Shown: positions 1-12,055 of the stretch, in pieces
Position numbering within the stretch: position 1 is the first letter of the stretch
Layout of the letters: each line of letters starts with the position of its first letter
Assembly (NCBI RefSeq): GCF_008831285.2
Contig: NC_045143.1
Location: 1,461,503-1,525,502 of the forward strand
DNA length: 64,000 bases
DNA from: Nymphaea colorata
Lineage: Eukaryota > Streptophyta > Magnoliopsida > Nymphaeales > Nymphaeaceae
Direction of reading: 5' to 3'
Translations under genes and position numbers: made by a program
The notes under the pieces: model-generated
Databases searched by the model: none
What the model saw: the letters and a program-made list of their open reading frames with translations, nothing else
What the model was told of the DNA's origin: nothing

Positions 1-136
1 TCATGAAGGTCAACTCCTCTCTCTCGTTTTCTCTCTCTCTCTCCTCTCCCCCTTAGATTATTCATTGACGGAATCCACTCTCTCTGATCGAATTAATTAA
101 GTGCAACTCCCCTACGGGTTGCCTTGTCGACTGGCC
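1..136 (+). promoter_or_regulatory. 5' flank/leader of LRR-I kinase copy 1
   Basis: This stretch directly upstream of the copy 1 start codon is pyrimidine-rich (CT runs at 20-52) and was probably transcribed leader. A close duplicate lies at about 11246-11365, where it is not followed by the gene body. The true promoter lies upstream of the window and cannot be seen. Confidence 0.4.
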
Positions 137-1115
137 ATGGCGAACTGCAGGAGACTGCTGCTACCTCTGTTATTGGTCCTTTCCGCCGCCTCTGCTCAGC
201 GTAAGCATCCTCGTCCTCACTTCTCAGGTCGTCCTCCTGCAAGAGGACGCTTTGATCTTCTCTTTGTTCCATCTCAGAAAACTTTTTGTTTATTCCATTC
301 CTTTTTCTGTGTGGCATATCGCCGTTAAATCATTGATGGGTTTCTGACTTTCTTCACGTGATGATCAAGAGAAAAGGGTAGGGCGAGAAAAAATTTCAAA
401 GGGTGTTGAACTCTTGGCTACTGGACATTACAGGATGTCACATGAAGTCTCTGCATACCAACTTAACTTGGATCGAGCCACAGCAAGCCGACTTACCTCA
501 CTTTCTCATCATAGTAGCAAGCTTAGTTTCGGTACTATAATTCACAAGTTCATTCATCGATTTGCCTTAATAATTCACAGTGCCTGTCAACGTTGATTGC
601 GGAACCACCGGCAAAAATAAGGGCTACCTTGGCCTCACATGGGTTGGCGATGAACAGTAAGTGCCGTCAGGCCAATCGACGACCGTCCGAATCGACGATT
701 CGCTCATAGCGCCGCTCACCACCCTCCGGTACTTTCCCTCGGGAAAAAAGAACTGCTACTCCTTCCCGGGCGTGGGCCAAGGCATCAAGATCCTCGTTCG
801 CGCTTGGTTTTACTATGGCAACTACGACGGCCTGTCGTCGCCGCCAACATTTAACGTTCTTTTCAACGGGAACCTTTGGTCGCCGGTGTTCATGACCGGA
901 GATAATGGTTCTGCAATCTTGGAGATGATCCACGCCACCAAAGTTGATGATGTTAGTGTTTGTTTGGCTCGAACAAATGCCAAGGACGTTCCCTTCATCA
1001 ACTCTCTTGAAATAAAAAAGCTGGAAGCCGACATGTACCATGGCATGGACTCCGACCGTCCCCTGCATGCCATGGGAAGATATGCCTACGCATCACCATC
1101 CACCAATGTTGTGAG

Positions 1116-2193
1116 GTATCGGCTGTCATCCATCTTCTTCTGTCATTTACTGTCTCTTACTTGGTTTGCAATATATATATATATATATAATCTCAACCCG
1201 TAATCCTAGTTGAAAAAAAAAATTAGGAAGAAAATATATAAACTAATAGAAGGCGTCACCAATTTTTTCTTGTCTTTCTCTCAATCAACTGCCCATCTGA
1301 ATGGTAAGCTGAAATTATAACAATTCAATGGAATAAAATGCTGTTTGGTAACTAAAATTTAAAATTTGATTGCTAAAAAATTACTTTGGAAATTTCTTTA
1401 AAAGACAAGAAGGAAGGCTCCCGTAGAGAATGTCAGTTTTTGGCCTTTTCCTTACCAACCAGACACTTCCAAATGGATGCCAAACAACTCAAAACCAAAA
1501 CCAAGTTGCGACTTAGCAAAAGGCGATAAGGTGTTCAACAGCTACCAATTAGTATTCTCTGTATAATACCAGTTAGATTTTGAGGCCCCTAATTTCCGAT
1601 CATGATTTGCCGTATTCCGACTTGAAGCGGCCTAGTCATCACAACACATAAGGTCTACAATGGTATAGACGTTGTAATGCCTAATGCTCGATGGAAAGCC
1701 GGGATCGAGCCCAAACCAAACTTGACCCACGTGCAAGGGCCCACAAACAATCCCTGCCCAATTCTCGCTTTGACATGCCTGGCCTATGTAGAGGGGGGCC
1801 AACCAGACCCTCTCTCACGTAATTGGGTCTTAGTTGATGATTATTGACCCAAGACCTACTTATATTCTTGCACTGGAAGTGGGAATTTTTTTCAGTAATG
1901 TTGATATATTGTTGTGGGCTCTAGCTGTACAATCACTTTGTTTCTTTTAAGTGTGTAGCATAGTTGGATAGTTTAAGGATTGCATTAATGATGTATGATT
2001 AGTTTGATTTTCGTGAGTGCTATTTTTCTAAATTATAAAAAGCGGTTTAATAACAATCAAGTTGACCATAAACAAACTACATATGTTCTAAAAACTCTGA
2101 ATTCAAAGGCCCTGAAAAAAGTGATGGCATATGGGAAACTGACTTGCTCTTCCCGTCGTTCAGTCAGTATTGCGGCCAATATCTTTTTTGCAG
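1116..2193 (+). other. Enlarged intron 2 of copy 1
   Basis: The intron is 1078 nt here but only 80 nt in copy 2 (13124-13203), so roughly 1 kb was gained here or lost there. It starts with an AT microsatellite (about 1170-1189). No coding domain or clear terminal repeats were recognised in the extra DNA. Confidence 0.5.
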
Positions 2194-3871
2194 GTACCCA
2201 GATGATCCCTATGACCGACTTTGGTTTATTTTTGCTAATTACGCAAGTTGGGGGTTGAGTCCCCTGAGTCAGAGTTCCGACCCGCTCACGAACCTATCCG
2301 ACAGACCGCCGGCTGCTGTTCTAAGGCAAGCGATTACGCCGTCCTCGAGTCTAGCATCTAACATGACCATCCCCAACCTCATTACGTCGACGTCGCCGGT
2401 GCCTCATTACGTTACCTTCTATTTCGTGGAGATGTCGCCCAACGCCACCAGGTCCTTCGACTTCTTCTTGGACAACCAGAGATTCTATTCCAACACGATT
2501 GTTCCAAATGGGACGGTGCTGGAGATTTTCCACCCCAAGGTCAATCTGTCGACCAGCTCTGTGTTCTCACTGGTGAGAACCAATGGCTCCGCTCTGCCTC
2601 CCCTAATCAGTGCGGCGGAGTTTTTTCAGGTCGGTGACATTTGGGCCGTCGCTGCAACCGACAGTTCAGATGGTATGTCGTCTCTCTCTCTCTCTCTCTC
2701 TGAGCTCTCTCTCTTTGTCATCCTTCTACTGAATGTTTTCTTGCCATATCTCTTTCTTATGTGGATGTTGGTGTTGGTTCCAGTGAAGGCGTTGAGTGTG
2801 CTTCAGAAGAGTTATGTGCAACTCCAGCAATGGAGCGGAGATCCTTGTCTTCCCGTCGGATATGCTTGGGAGTGGCTCAATTGCAGCTCTGATTCCACTC
2901 CTCGAGTTACTGCTCTGTAAGTTTTATTGATATCTTATCATGATAATGCACTGTTTCGATGGAGCAAGTAACCCAATTCTAGACCATTTAAAATATAGTA
3001 AGATGTTGTTAAAGAAAAGCCATGTAGCCAATTACTGAAAATTGGAGCCTACACTTGTCTCTTCCAATGTATATGGTTCTTGATTTTATGAATGAGGCCA
3101 AATATATTTAAAAGCACTTTAACATGCATTAAAGATTAACTGACATGAAGCCGTCACTTCTTAAGCAAAAGGGTAGTACAATGTGTATTTAAAGTGGCAA
3201 AAGATCGGTTCATATTATTTTTAAAAAATGAGTGCATATGGTCTGTAAAAACGACTCTCCTCTCGACCTTATAGCTTCACTTATCCATGATTAATTATAA
3301 GCTCACGTGATGTAGACAAAAAATTTTGGTGGCAGGAAGTCACTTATGCAAAAAATTATGCGCCAATAAAGTGCAGGAATATTAGAAGCTTAAATCAACC
3401 AGACTCGTTCCACTGATTTTTTTTTTCACACTGTTTGTGCACAGGTACTTGAGTGGTTATGGACTCAGCGGCCCCCTTGCAGACTTCAGTAACTTGACAG
3501 CTCTTCAAACAATGTAAGTTACTTTAAGTGCGCTTACAACGCTTTGAATCATATACGTATATATAAACTTTGTTCTTTTTTCTTGTTTGATCGGCAGTGA
3601 TTTGCATAACAACAGCTTGAGTGGAAGCATTCCTGAATTCCTTGGAGAACTTCCCAATTTGCAGCAATTGTAAGTATAAAACTGTCTATCACTTTCTTTT
3701 AAGTTGTAGCCATCTCAGAGGTTTGTTTATATATTTTCAGGCACCATGCCCCAGAAACTATGGATTTTTGCACTTGATTCTGCTTACCAATGTTTGATAT
3801 ACTCTGCAGAAACCTAGCCGACAACCAATTTAGTGGTTCACTGCCTTCATCACTTACTGGTCATTCAAAAG

Positions 3872-4188
3872 TATTGTCACATATAACGTGTATGGGTATT
3901 ATACGGTAAAGAATTTCTCAGGTATAATATGATATAGTTGTATATCTCAGAAATATGTCAGGAAAATCTTTGTAAATTTTTAAAAAATTAAAAATATTTA
4001 GTAAATAATGAAAATTATAAAAAAATAAAAATTAATAAAAATTACTAAAAATGCCTTTTTTATGTTTTTTATTTTCTGACTTTTTAAAAAAAAAAAGATG
4101 CATCTAATTGCCGTTTTATATGGCTGACTTGTTTTTCGGGTATTATACGTATTTTTTTTTAATAATACGCGTTTTATGTGACAAATTA
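3872..4188. mobile_element. MITE-like DNA element inserted in exon 7 of copy 1
   Basis: A block of about 317 bp interrupts an exon that is continuous in copy 2 (16160-16234). Its ends are inverted repeats: TTGTCACATA at 3874 and its complement, TATGTGACAA, ending at 4184, with further imperfect pairing inward (AACGTGTAT against AACGCGTATT). The 7-nt direct repeat TCAAAAG flanks it at 3865-3871 and 4189-4195 and is a likely target-site duplication. The interior is AT-rich and non-coding. The superfamily is uncertain; a related sequence lies at about 9600-9860. Confidence 0.6.
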
Positions 4189-7100
4189 TCAAAAGATAAT
4201 TTGAAGTAGGTGACCCATGGTAACACCACCCCCTTGGTTTGTTTCTTTTCATTCTTTAGTTAATGCTGATTCGAGAACTTTTAATCCTCTTGCAGCATTT
4301 CTGGCAACAACATTTCCGAGGGCACAATTTCTAGCAGTCCAAGCAATTCCACAATCAAATAAAAAAAGAAGACCAGTGGGGGCGTAGTAGCTGGAGCAAC
4401 CATCGGCTCTCTCATGTTCCTGTTGCTTTTGGTGTTGCTTGTTATTTTCATTTTCAAGGGGCGAAGAACTCCAGTTCAATTGAACGCAGCAGGTACGTCA
4501 TCTTGCTATGGATAAGCCCGAACTACACTTCGCCTACAAAGAACCAAACTAAGTCTTGGAATATGAAGAAATTAAATGGCATTTTCTAAAATAATAAAGA
4601 TGATGGTTTTAGTAATAAATATTGGATTTTACTATACTGATTTGTTTCATCTAGCAGCCGATAATGCCAAGCCAACAGTCCTTCTAGAACCGGAGATCAA
4701 GCATGAATTCTCCCATGCAGAGATAGTGGAAATTACCAACAACTTTGAGACAATCATTGGAGGATCTGACAATGTCTACTATGGTCGACTTAAAAATGGT
4801 CGTGAAGTTGCCGTTAAAGTGCTAAAGGATTGGCTCGAACGAGGAACCAAGGAATTGGTAGCAGAGGTTTGTCTTTCTTTTTTATTTTAATGGGTTCATT
4901 GCATTCTTAATTCTTGAATATATGTTCAACGACCATGAATTTTTACTTGTTTTAGGTAAAGTTATTGATAACTGTTCACCACAAATGTCTTGTCTCACTT
5001 ATTGGATACTGTGAGGAGGATGGAAAACTGATTCTTCTATACGAGTATATGAGTGCAGGGAGTTTAAGGCAGCTGCTGTCAGGTAGGTCATTTGGATACT
5101 TGTTCAACATTTTTTCCCCTGTTTTTGTCCTAAAAGGGGATGAGGATGAAGTAATGAACTTGAGAACTTCAAGTTAAACAAGGTCAAGCGTTCAACATTC
5201 AGTAGTGCCTATTGCTTAATCGGTAGTATTGTTGCTACAATCTGACGGGTTTTGCGTTATGCCAGCTTGTCTATAAACATGAGCATAATACGGTAAAACT
5301 TCAGAAAATTGATGAGACCATAGACGTAAATGAGAGCAGTAAATAACGTGAGAATGGAAACAAGTGATTTCGAAATAATACAAAACAAAACAGATGCCAA
5401 TTTAGTTAGTAACATGCTGGAATTCTACTATTGCAGGAAGGGATAGCACATCTGCACTTCTAACATGGCAAACAAGACTTCAGATGGCATTGAGTGTGGC
5501 AACAGGTCCTGCTCTCCCTTACCATTGCAGGGTTCCTCGTCTTATCGTTGCTTTCAAGCTAATCAATTAAAGTTCTTGCATTCTGATAATGTGGTTTCTT
5601 GAATGTAGGTTTAGACTATTTACATTCAAGCTGTTATCCACAAATCATTCACAGGGATGTGAAAACCACAAATATCCTTTTGAATGCAAAGATGGAAGCA
5701 AAAGTAGCAGATTTTGGATTGTTCAAAGCTGGCTACATGGACGATGTGACGCAATTATCAACTGTAGTTGTTGGCACTCCTGGATACATTGATCCTGAGT
5801 ATGTTTTTTCCTGCCTTTACTCTCTACATGGTTTACACCTCATTACAAGAGGACACCTGAATGTGGGAACTGATGGGAAATAAAGATTCGGTTCCATTCT
5901 CTCTAAACAAAAAGAGGCATCCTTTATTAATTTAAAATCAACCAAGCTTTCAGCTAAGAAAATGTTTATGCTTGGAGGAATTTCTAATTTCAACTAACGT
6001 GCACCAAAAAATTGAGACATTTTCCTCATGCAGAAAGGCTTCCTCATGGATGAAATGTTCTTTACTTACTAACTGAGCATCTCTTGCCTTAGGTTTAGTC
6101 TACTTAGCTGCTCTTGTTTCTGCTGTATTATAATTCATGCTATCAAAATATCAATTGCATACTTGATTAGGAAAAAATGTAATTTCCTAAGAAAGAACAA
6201 GAAAACTTTATTCTTGTCAAAAGAAGAACGGAAAAAAAAAATAGGGTTGATTATGTATGAGCTCTATTGGAGTATGATCAAGTTCAAATGATAAATAGCT
6301 ATCATATTTTGACATGCTTGCAAGTTCAAAAACGGACGCAAGCCTTATTTATACCTTTGACAAATCACTATGCAGTTGCTTCTCTTAACTTAAGGAGTCC
6401 ACTTGATTTTACCAAGTATTAGCTGATAATTCTGACGGATGCCTGTGCTGCTCTTCTTAACAAGGTTGTCTTCTTGATCATTGTAAAAATAACCTAAGCA
6501 GGAGCTTCAACTGTCTCTTCTGTTTGCAGGTACTACAGAACAAACTTGGTCACCAAAAAGAGCGACGTCTATAGCTTCGGTGTGGTTCTCTTTGAGCTCA
6601 TGACTGGATATCCTCCATTATTTAATGTGTCAGAAGAGTGTTTTCATATAGTTCAGTGGGCAACATCAAGACTAACTCGAGGAGACATCGATGGTGTTGC
6701 TGACCCAAGGCTGAGAGGGCAATATGAACTAAACTCCATGTGGAAAGTTGCAGATATAGCAATGTCATGCACTGCTCCATCATCCCAGATGAGGCCTCAC
6801 ATGAGTGATGTGGTAAACCACCTAAAGGAGGCCATTGAGGCAGAGACTTATTATCAACAAAGGACTGACAACTCATTTGCAGAGGTTCAACATTCCTCAT
6901 CATCTTATGGATTTTCCAGCTCACAGGTATCAAACCCAAGCCTGCCACCAGCAAGATAGTTAGTCTTCCACTAAAGCGTCCTTTACTTATGAGGCAATTT
7001 TGTCGATCATTTTCCTTTTGTTGGTGTTGATTTGACATGGATTTGTTTTGCCGAATATTTTGTTACATATGTTGCCGTAAGTTTGCAGAGAAAGTGTGAA

Positions 7101-7768
7101 AGGAGTAAACATTCTCATTATATGTCGATATCCCTTGTGTAATTCTCAGAACCAACGAATAGTACTGCCCATCATTTCTTCGTCTTATTTTAATCTACTA
7201 TATCTTGTGATCACTCTTTACATCTTCTGATCACTCTTTTATATGAGACCTGCTTACGAGAGAGAGCACCTTGTAAACTATCGACTTTTCATGACAAAGA
7301 CGAGCAATGAAAGGCAGACGGCATATTGGCGGCCTTCTTTCCGCTTCCTCTCGATCAACCGGAAAATAGATAGGCAAGCCTGGTGAGAGATCAGCACAAT
7401 CGTACCCGTATTTGCTCAGAAGCAAGGGAAACAGGGTAATCCCTTTGGGTAAAGATAAAAATTCAAAGACGCCATTCGAGTATTCCAAAAGGAAAAGTAA
7501 AGCCGCGGCAGACGAGCGATCGATCGATCCTGGTAATTGAACTGCTCAGCAATGTTCGTTCGGCATATCAGAGATCTTATTGTATCCGGTTAGCAAGATA
7601 TAAATGCACCAAACTCTTGCTTGTAAACAGTACAAGCATCAAGGCAAAGTTGCAAATTATCAGCCAATATTATATATATATACAAGCGTGATTAAAAAGG
7701 TTTACAACGTTTTGAGTTAAGAGAGAGAGAGGGAGAGAGAAACAAACACAATTGTAGGCAATAACATC

Positions 7769-7842
7769 TAGTTCCATCCTCTCTATGGGCGGAAGACCAT
7801 CGTGCTAGTTTCATCCTCTCTATGGGCAGAAGACCGTCTTGT
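7769..7842. repeat. 37-bp tandem duplication
   Basis: Two head-to-tail units (7769-7805 and 7806-7842) share the core CATCCTCTCTATGGGC with a few mismatches. No function is evident. Confidence 0.75.
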
Positions 7843-8394
7843 AGAAGGTTGTCAATGGGTAAAGGCGGAGCTAAAAACTTTTTATGAGGGGATTGAATTA
7901 TAGTTTTAACAGGACAAAAATATAATTTTTCAAAAAATTTATATAATATAAATTTTTTTTTTTATTCTTCTTGAGAAGGCCCAAGCCCTGCTGGCCTCCT
8001 TTGGCTCCACCCTGTCCCTGAGCTCTATTTCTATTTGCCATTACCATTGTCTGGTAAGCGTGCCCAATTCTATGTTCAACGAAGCATCTGAAATGAACTT
8101 TATTTTTAAATATGTCTTAACTTTTCAGACTGATTCAAAGACAGCGACATCGGGACGAAGGAGGGGAAACCTAAGGCCTACTTTAAAACTTGTACAAAGT
8201 CCTGTACATTAACAAAAAAAATACTTTTGGGCCCGTTTGAGACAGCGGCCGTTACAGGTGGTAGACAAGTATCAGCTAAACGAACAAGGGGACACCCTAA
8301 AGAAACTGAAGGTGGTTCTGGTTTTTCTCTTTATTTTTTGGAGTCCAAGGCTGTTTTGAGACTAGGATTGGGAGCAATGTATTCATGAATTAAA

Positions 8395-8492
8395 GTGTCA
8401 CTCATCCACCATTTGTAATATGAAATAACTGTAATATGAAACAGTGTCACTCATCCACCATTTGTAATATGAAATAACTGTAATATGAAACA
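8395..8492. repeat. Perfect 49-bp tandem duplication
   Basis: Two identical units (8395-8443 and 8444-8492) begin GTGTCACTCATCCACC. Identity across the whole unit suggests a recent slippage or duplication event. Confidence 0.9.
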
Positions 8493-9599
8493 GTTATGAG
8501 AATTAAACTGACAATCAACAAATTTTCATTGTTTTGTCAATGTGATTAGCTACACTATGCTCCTCCTAGCAGGTAAAGGTAAATAAATGAGGGGAGCCTT
8601 CGTAGGAGAATGATGTCCGCATGTGCTTCCTAATGTCCGGAAAAACAATGGGCAGCACCATGGAGTTGGCTTGGCAATTATGAATGGTCGTGTCCTACAT
8701 GAGTTGGCCTCATGGGTCCCGAATCGCCAATTCCCAAGCGCCATTTTATTCTCATGTTACTCTTCCTACTTTCTCAAGAAAACGTGGGTCTGTGTCCGAT
8801 CGAATTGGTGTTTATACATAGAGATTCACTGCCGGTGGGTCTCATTCAGTCAATTCAAGGACCAGATGGTAGAACCCACCACATAATGGGTGTTCATATC
8901 TTTAAAAAATGTGAGGAGGTTGCCGGCTGTTGCTTCCTCACTAGGGGCCAAGCCAATAGGGCCTCGGACCTTGGCACCACTTGAAAAAAATTTTTAAAAA
9001 AAAACTTACATGTAAATTTTAAAATTTCATTTGTTTTATATAAAAATTTTAAAAAATAATATTTGGTTTTCTGTCAAATTTAAAAACTTTAATTTGACGG
9101 TCCTCACAAAAAAAAATTAACTTTGGATAGAAAAGGAATTAATGAAGGGGCCTTAGGAGTCATAATTAACTGTTGCTAGCTCTCTATTGAATGCCAAGCT
9201 GGTAATTTCTTGACCCATGTATGAGATAAAGATGATGATCGATCTTCAAATTATTAAAGAAAATATTTAACGAGTCATTCAAATGCTCAAACAAAATGAC
9301 GTTTAACTTTTGAAAAATAAAAAAGCTTTAAATATGTTGACTTAGACGCTTAAGCTGAAAAAAAGATGTTTTCTCATAAACAAAAAATATTTTTAACTCG
9401 TAGCAATCACCAGCTGGCCATGTCTGGTGACTGGTGCTTGGGGTCAAACATAATCTTCATCATCATCTGTAAAAAAATTATTTCGAGCTTTCTATTTATA
9501 ATAAGAGGACTGGCTTCCGTGTTTTATAGGGGGGCATTTTTGTAAGGCACGTAAACTCATGGGCCAGACATATAAACATTTCAACATCGCGTTGGTTTC

Positions 9600-9860
9600 T
9601 AATCATTTACGATTTTCTTTTTGTTTCTTTAATTTTTCATAGCTCTGAAAGATCTTTAGAAAATCTTGACAAATTTCTAAAAAAACTAAAATTTTTTAAA
9701 AAATATTGAAAATTATATAAAAATAAAATAAATCAGAAAATATTTAAAAAATGAAAAAAACGCCTATATATGCGATGTTTTTTCTTGTTTTTTTATATTC
9801 TACGGTTTAAAAAAGCACGCCTTATATGGCTGACTCATTTTCCATTTATCCACCCCTTCT
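9600..9860. mobile_element. Diverged relative of the exon-7 MITE-like element
   Basis: An AT-rich block shares its layout and several words with 3872-4188: A/T runs, then a TATGnnTTTTTT stretch, then the shared TTATATGGCTGACT near the right side (about 9822-9835; compare about 4116-4129). Terminal repeats are not clear, so the limits are approximate. Confidence 0.4.
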
Positions 9861-10251
9861 TTTCTAGTTTTTTTCAAGTAAGACCCCATGTTTGCGACAA
9901 TGTTTTTAATTCCTTCGCTAAAATGGCTGATCTTGGGGTCAGATTGGCAGACATTCCGACTCCAAAACAAAGCCATCAGCGAAGTTTCAAAAGTGTTGGG
10001 TCACAACAGTGTTTATTAACACAAATCAGTTCATTATATAAGTTGTTTTAAGGGGATTGGTGCAGTAGACAAGACAAGAGTTTGTTAGTAGTTCTTTTTC
10101 GAGTCGAGTTTTTAAGATAACTGCTTGTGTTGCAAAAAGAAACTGTCTATATGCAATTGAAGCATTAAAAAAAGAGACGTCAACCTGGAACAATGAACGT
10201 AAAAATAGCATCATAGGAGTACATGGGGAAGAGTGGGTTCTCTTTTTGGAT

Positions 10252-10419
10252 AGTAGATGAAATATACTCATCCAATAGAAGAAATTGACAACGGTTGTTA
10301 TTGTAGGACACGACCATTCATATAGTAGATGAGTAGATGAAATATACTCATCCAAATGGGTGGATAAGATCCTATATTACGAAGTCTCTCAGTCATATAG
10401 GATCTTATCCACCCATTTG
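10252..10419. repeat. 25-bp perfect hairpin next to a 24-bp direct repeat
   Basis: The arms 10353-10377 and 10395-10419 are perfect reverse complements (core GGGTGGATAAGATCC) around a 17-nt loop. Just upstream, the 24-bp word starting AGTAGATGAAATATACTC occurs at 10252-10275 and again at 10332-10355. It could be a small inverted-repeat element, a recombination product or a hairpin RNA source; nothing visible decides between them. Confidence 0.8.
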
Positions 10420-11245
10420 AATACATGATTTCCATTAGTTACTAAACTTTAATTACATATCAAAGATTCTCAAGTGATAATTATGGAATATTAAGTTATT
10501 AAATTGATTATCGCATAACTCTTTCTTGAAGGGTGCCTTTGAGGGAACCACACGGTGAAGGAAAGACTCGCCCACGCTAATTAATCGCTAGGTGCTAAAT
10601 TTTGTTATTGGAAGGCAATCCAAAGGATCATAGTCCCATGGAGATGATATCCAAAATCGAACATGGAAACCCATATCTGGATTGTCGATTTTTCTGAATT
10701 GTCGACTTTTTGTGCTGGTATTCAACAGAATCAGCAAAACTCTGTTTACGCGTTCACTTAATAATTCTTGTATCATTTTTTCTGAGTTTTCTTTTACATG
10801 AAATTACGTGCATATTAGTAGTCATCTTTTTGTTTATTAAATTAGTATAACCAATGCTAATAACCCATTTCTCACCTTCGCCCGTTGGATCCGATGCACT
10901 GTAGCGTTCAAAAAGAGGAGGACTGATTATAAAAATCCAAAATGGGAAGCACGAAGCCCGAAAATATCTGATAAAATGAAAAACTCTTTGTCGAGTCTGG
11001 AAGAAGAAGTGCTCAACAAGTCGGCGGCGGCAGGTCGTAATCGCAGACAGTTCTTCGTGCATTATTCCTTTCTGAATACTACTTTTTAAAGGAAACAAAG
11101 CTTAGTTGGTCGGATTAGCTCTTATATAAAGACAGATCTTAATTTAATTCTCGTGATGTTATGTTTTTCTATTTTAAGTAAGACTTGAGCATTGTTGAAG
11201 GCATATAATACTTCTCGTTCACCCAAAATTATAGTTTCTTCAACT

Positions 11246-11790
11246 CATAAAGGTCAACTCTTCTCTCGCTCTTTCTCGCTCTCTCTCCCCCTTAGATTAT
11301 TTATTGAGGGAATCCACCGGAATTAATTAAGTGCAACTTCCCTACGGTTTGCCTTGTCGACTGGCGGAGGGCATATAGGCGGCCTTCCTTGCGTTTTCTC
11401 TCTACCAACAAAAAAATTGATAGGTAAGCCTGATGAGACTTAAGCTTGGACATCGGGTCGAGCTACTATCAAGTGATACCTAGCCCAACTGGATACTTGA
11501 ATGGCTTGATAATTTATTTTTAATTTTTTTTATTAATATATATATAATATTTTATTATAATTAATTATATTTATATATTATTTTATATTAAAAATATATT
11601 TTTAAATTTAAGGGTTTTCTAAAGCTCGAACTCAGATGTCGGATGGACCCCGGACTAGTGTCCAGCCGGCCGGGCGAGGCTGCCGGATGCCCAGGTACCC
11701 ATATTTGCTCAAAAGCAAGGAAAGCTGGGTAATCCTTTTGGGGCATTAAGAATTCAAAATGAAATGGATGACGCTGGAAAACAACTGAAT
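11246..11790. repeat. Rearranged duplicate of copy 1 flanks, with an insertion
   Basis: About 11246-11365 matches the leader of copy 1 (1-134). It stops within a few bases of where the ATG would be and joins at once to about 11371-11790, which matches the 3' flank of copy 1 (about 7315-7480). The second part is split by an unrelated insertion at about 11432-11690. The junction looks like the scar of a lost gene body or of unequal recombination. Confidence 0.65.
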
Positions 11791-12055
11791 CGTCGGAATT
11801 CAGTGGGAGGAACGTGGAAAAGTCGTCGGCTTCAGGAGAAGCGTGTTGCTTTTCCGGGATCTTGCATTGCATTGCAGTTTACTAAATTTATGAAGTCAAC
11901 GCCTTCGTTCTTTCTTCTTTCTCTCCCTCTTCGTTAAAATCATTCGGAGAGTCAAAGATTTGGAGTCACGGAATCCACCCACTGCTTTCTGCAATTGGCA
12001 ACAAAGGTAACGGAACCACTGAAGCCCCCAACAAGTCCGCCTTCTTCAACTGACC

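Larger units (their letters stand above)
137..6959 (+). pseudogene. Malectin-like LRR receptor kinase (LRR-I type), copy 1, broken
   Basis: Thirteen exons can be placed by GT/AG sites and by alignment to copy 2: 137-200, 581-1115, 2194-2672, 2784-2916, 3445-3513, 3598-3669, about 3812 onward (interrupted), 4296-4492, 4658-4866, 4956-5082, 5437-5505, 5609-5798, 6530-6959. The order is signal peptide ([17 protein letters not shown]), two malectin-like exons, WSGDPC motif exon, LRR exons of 69 and 72 nt, membrane segment, kinase with HRDVK and DFG, and a Ser-rich tail. It is broken by an in-frame TAA at 658-660 (copy 2 has Tyr), an inserted element at about 3872-4188, and a TAA at 4360-4362 before the membrane helix. 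A 6-nt loss plus a Gly-to-Asp change destroys the glycine loop (IGGSDNVYYG against [12 protein letters not shown]). The family (IOS1/FRK1/MEE39 relatives) are plasma-membrane kinases in defence and symbiosis. This copy very likely makes no working receptor. Confidence 0.85.
6960..11245. other. Intergenic DNA between LRR-I copies
   Basis: No convincing gene was seen. The region starts with the 3' flank of copy 1. A segment at about 7315-7480 recurs at 11371-11780. It also holds short tandem repeats (7769-7842, 8395-8492), a relic related to the exon-7 element (about 9600-9860) and a hairpin (10353-10419). Open frames around 8550-8990 and 10026-11098 have no recognisable domain. Confidence 0.5.

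Noticed and set aside
657-670. Reading GTAAGT at 657 as a donor that would splice out the stop at 658
   Set aside because: The nearest AG would give an intron of only 14 nt, far below plant limits, so the TAA is a true stop.
667-1068. Minus-strand frame of 133 aa
   Set aside because: It is the antisense shadow of the malectin exon of copy 1; the plus strand carries the recognisable domain and splice sites.
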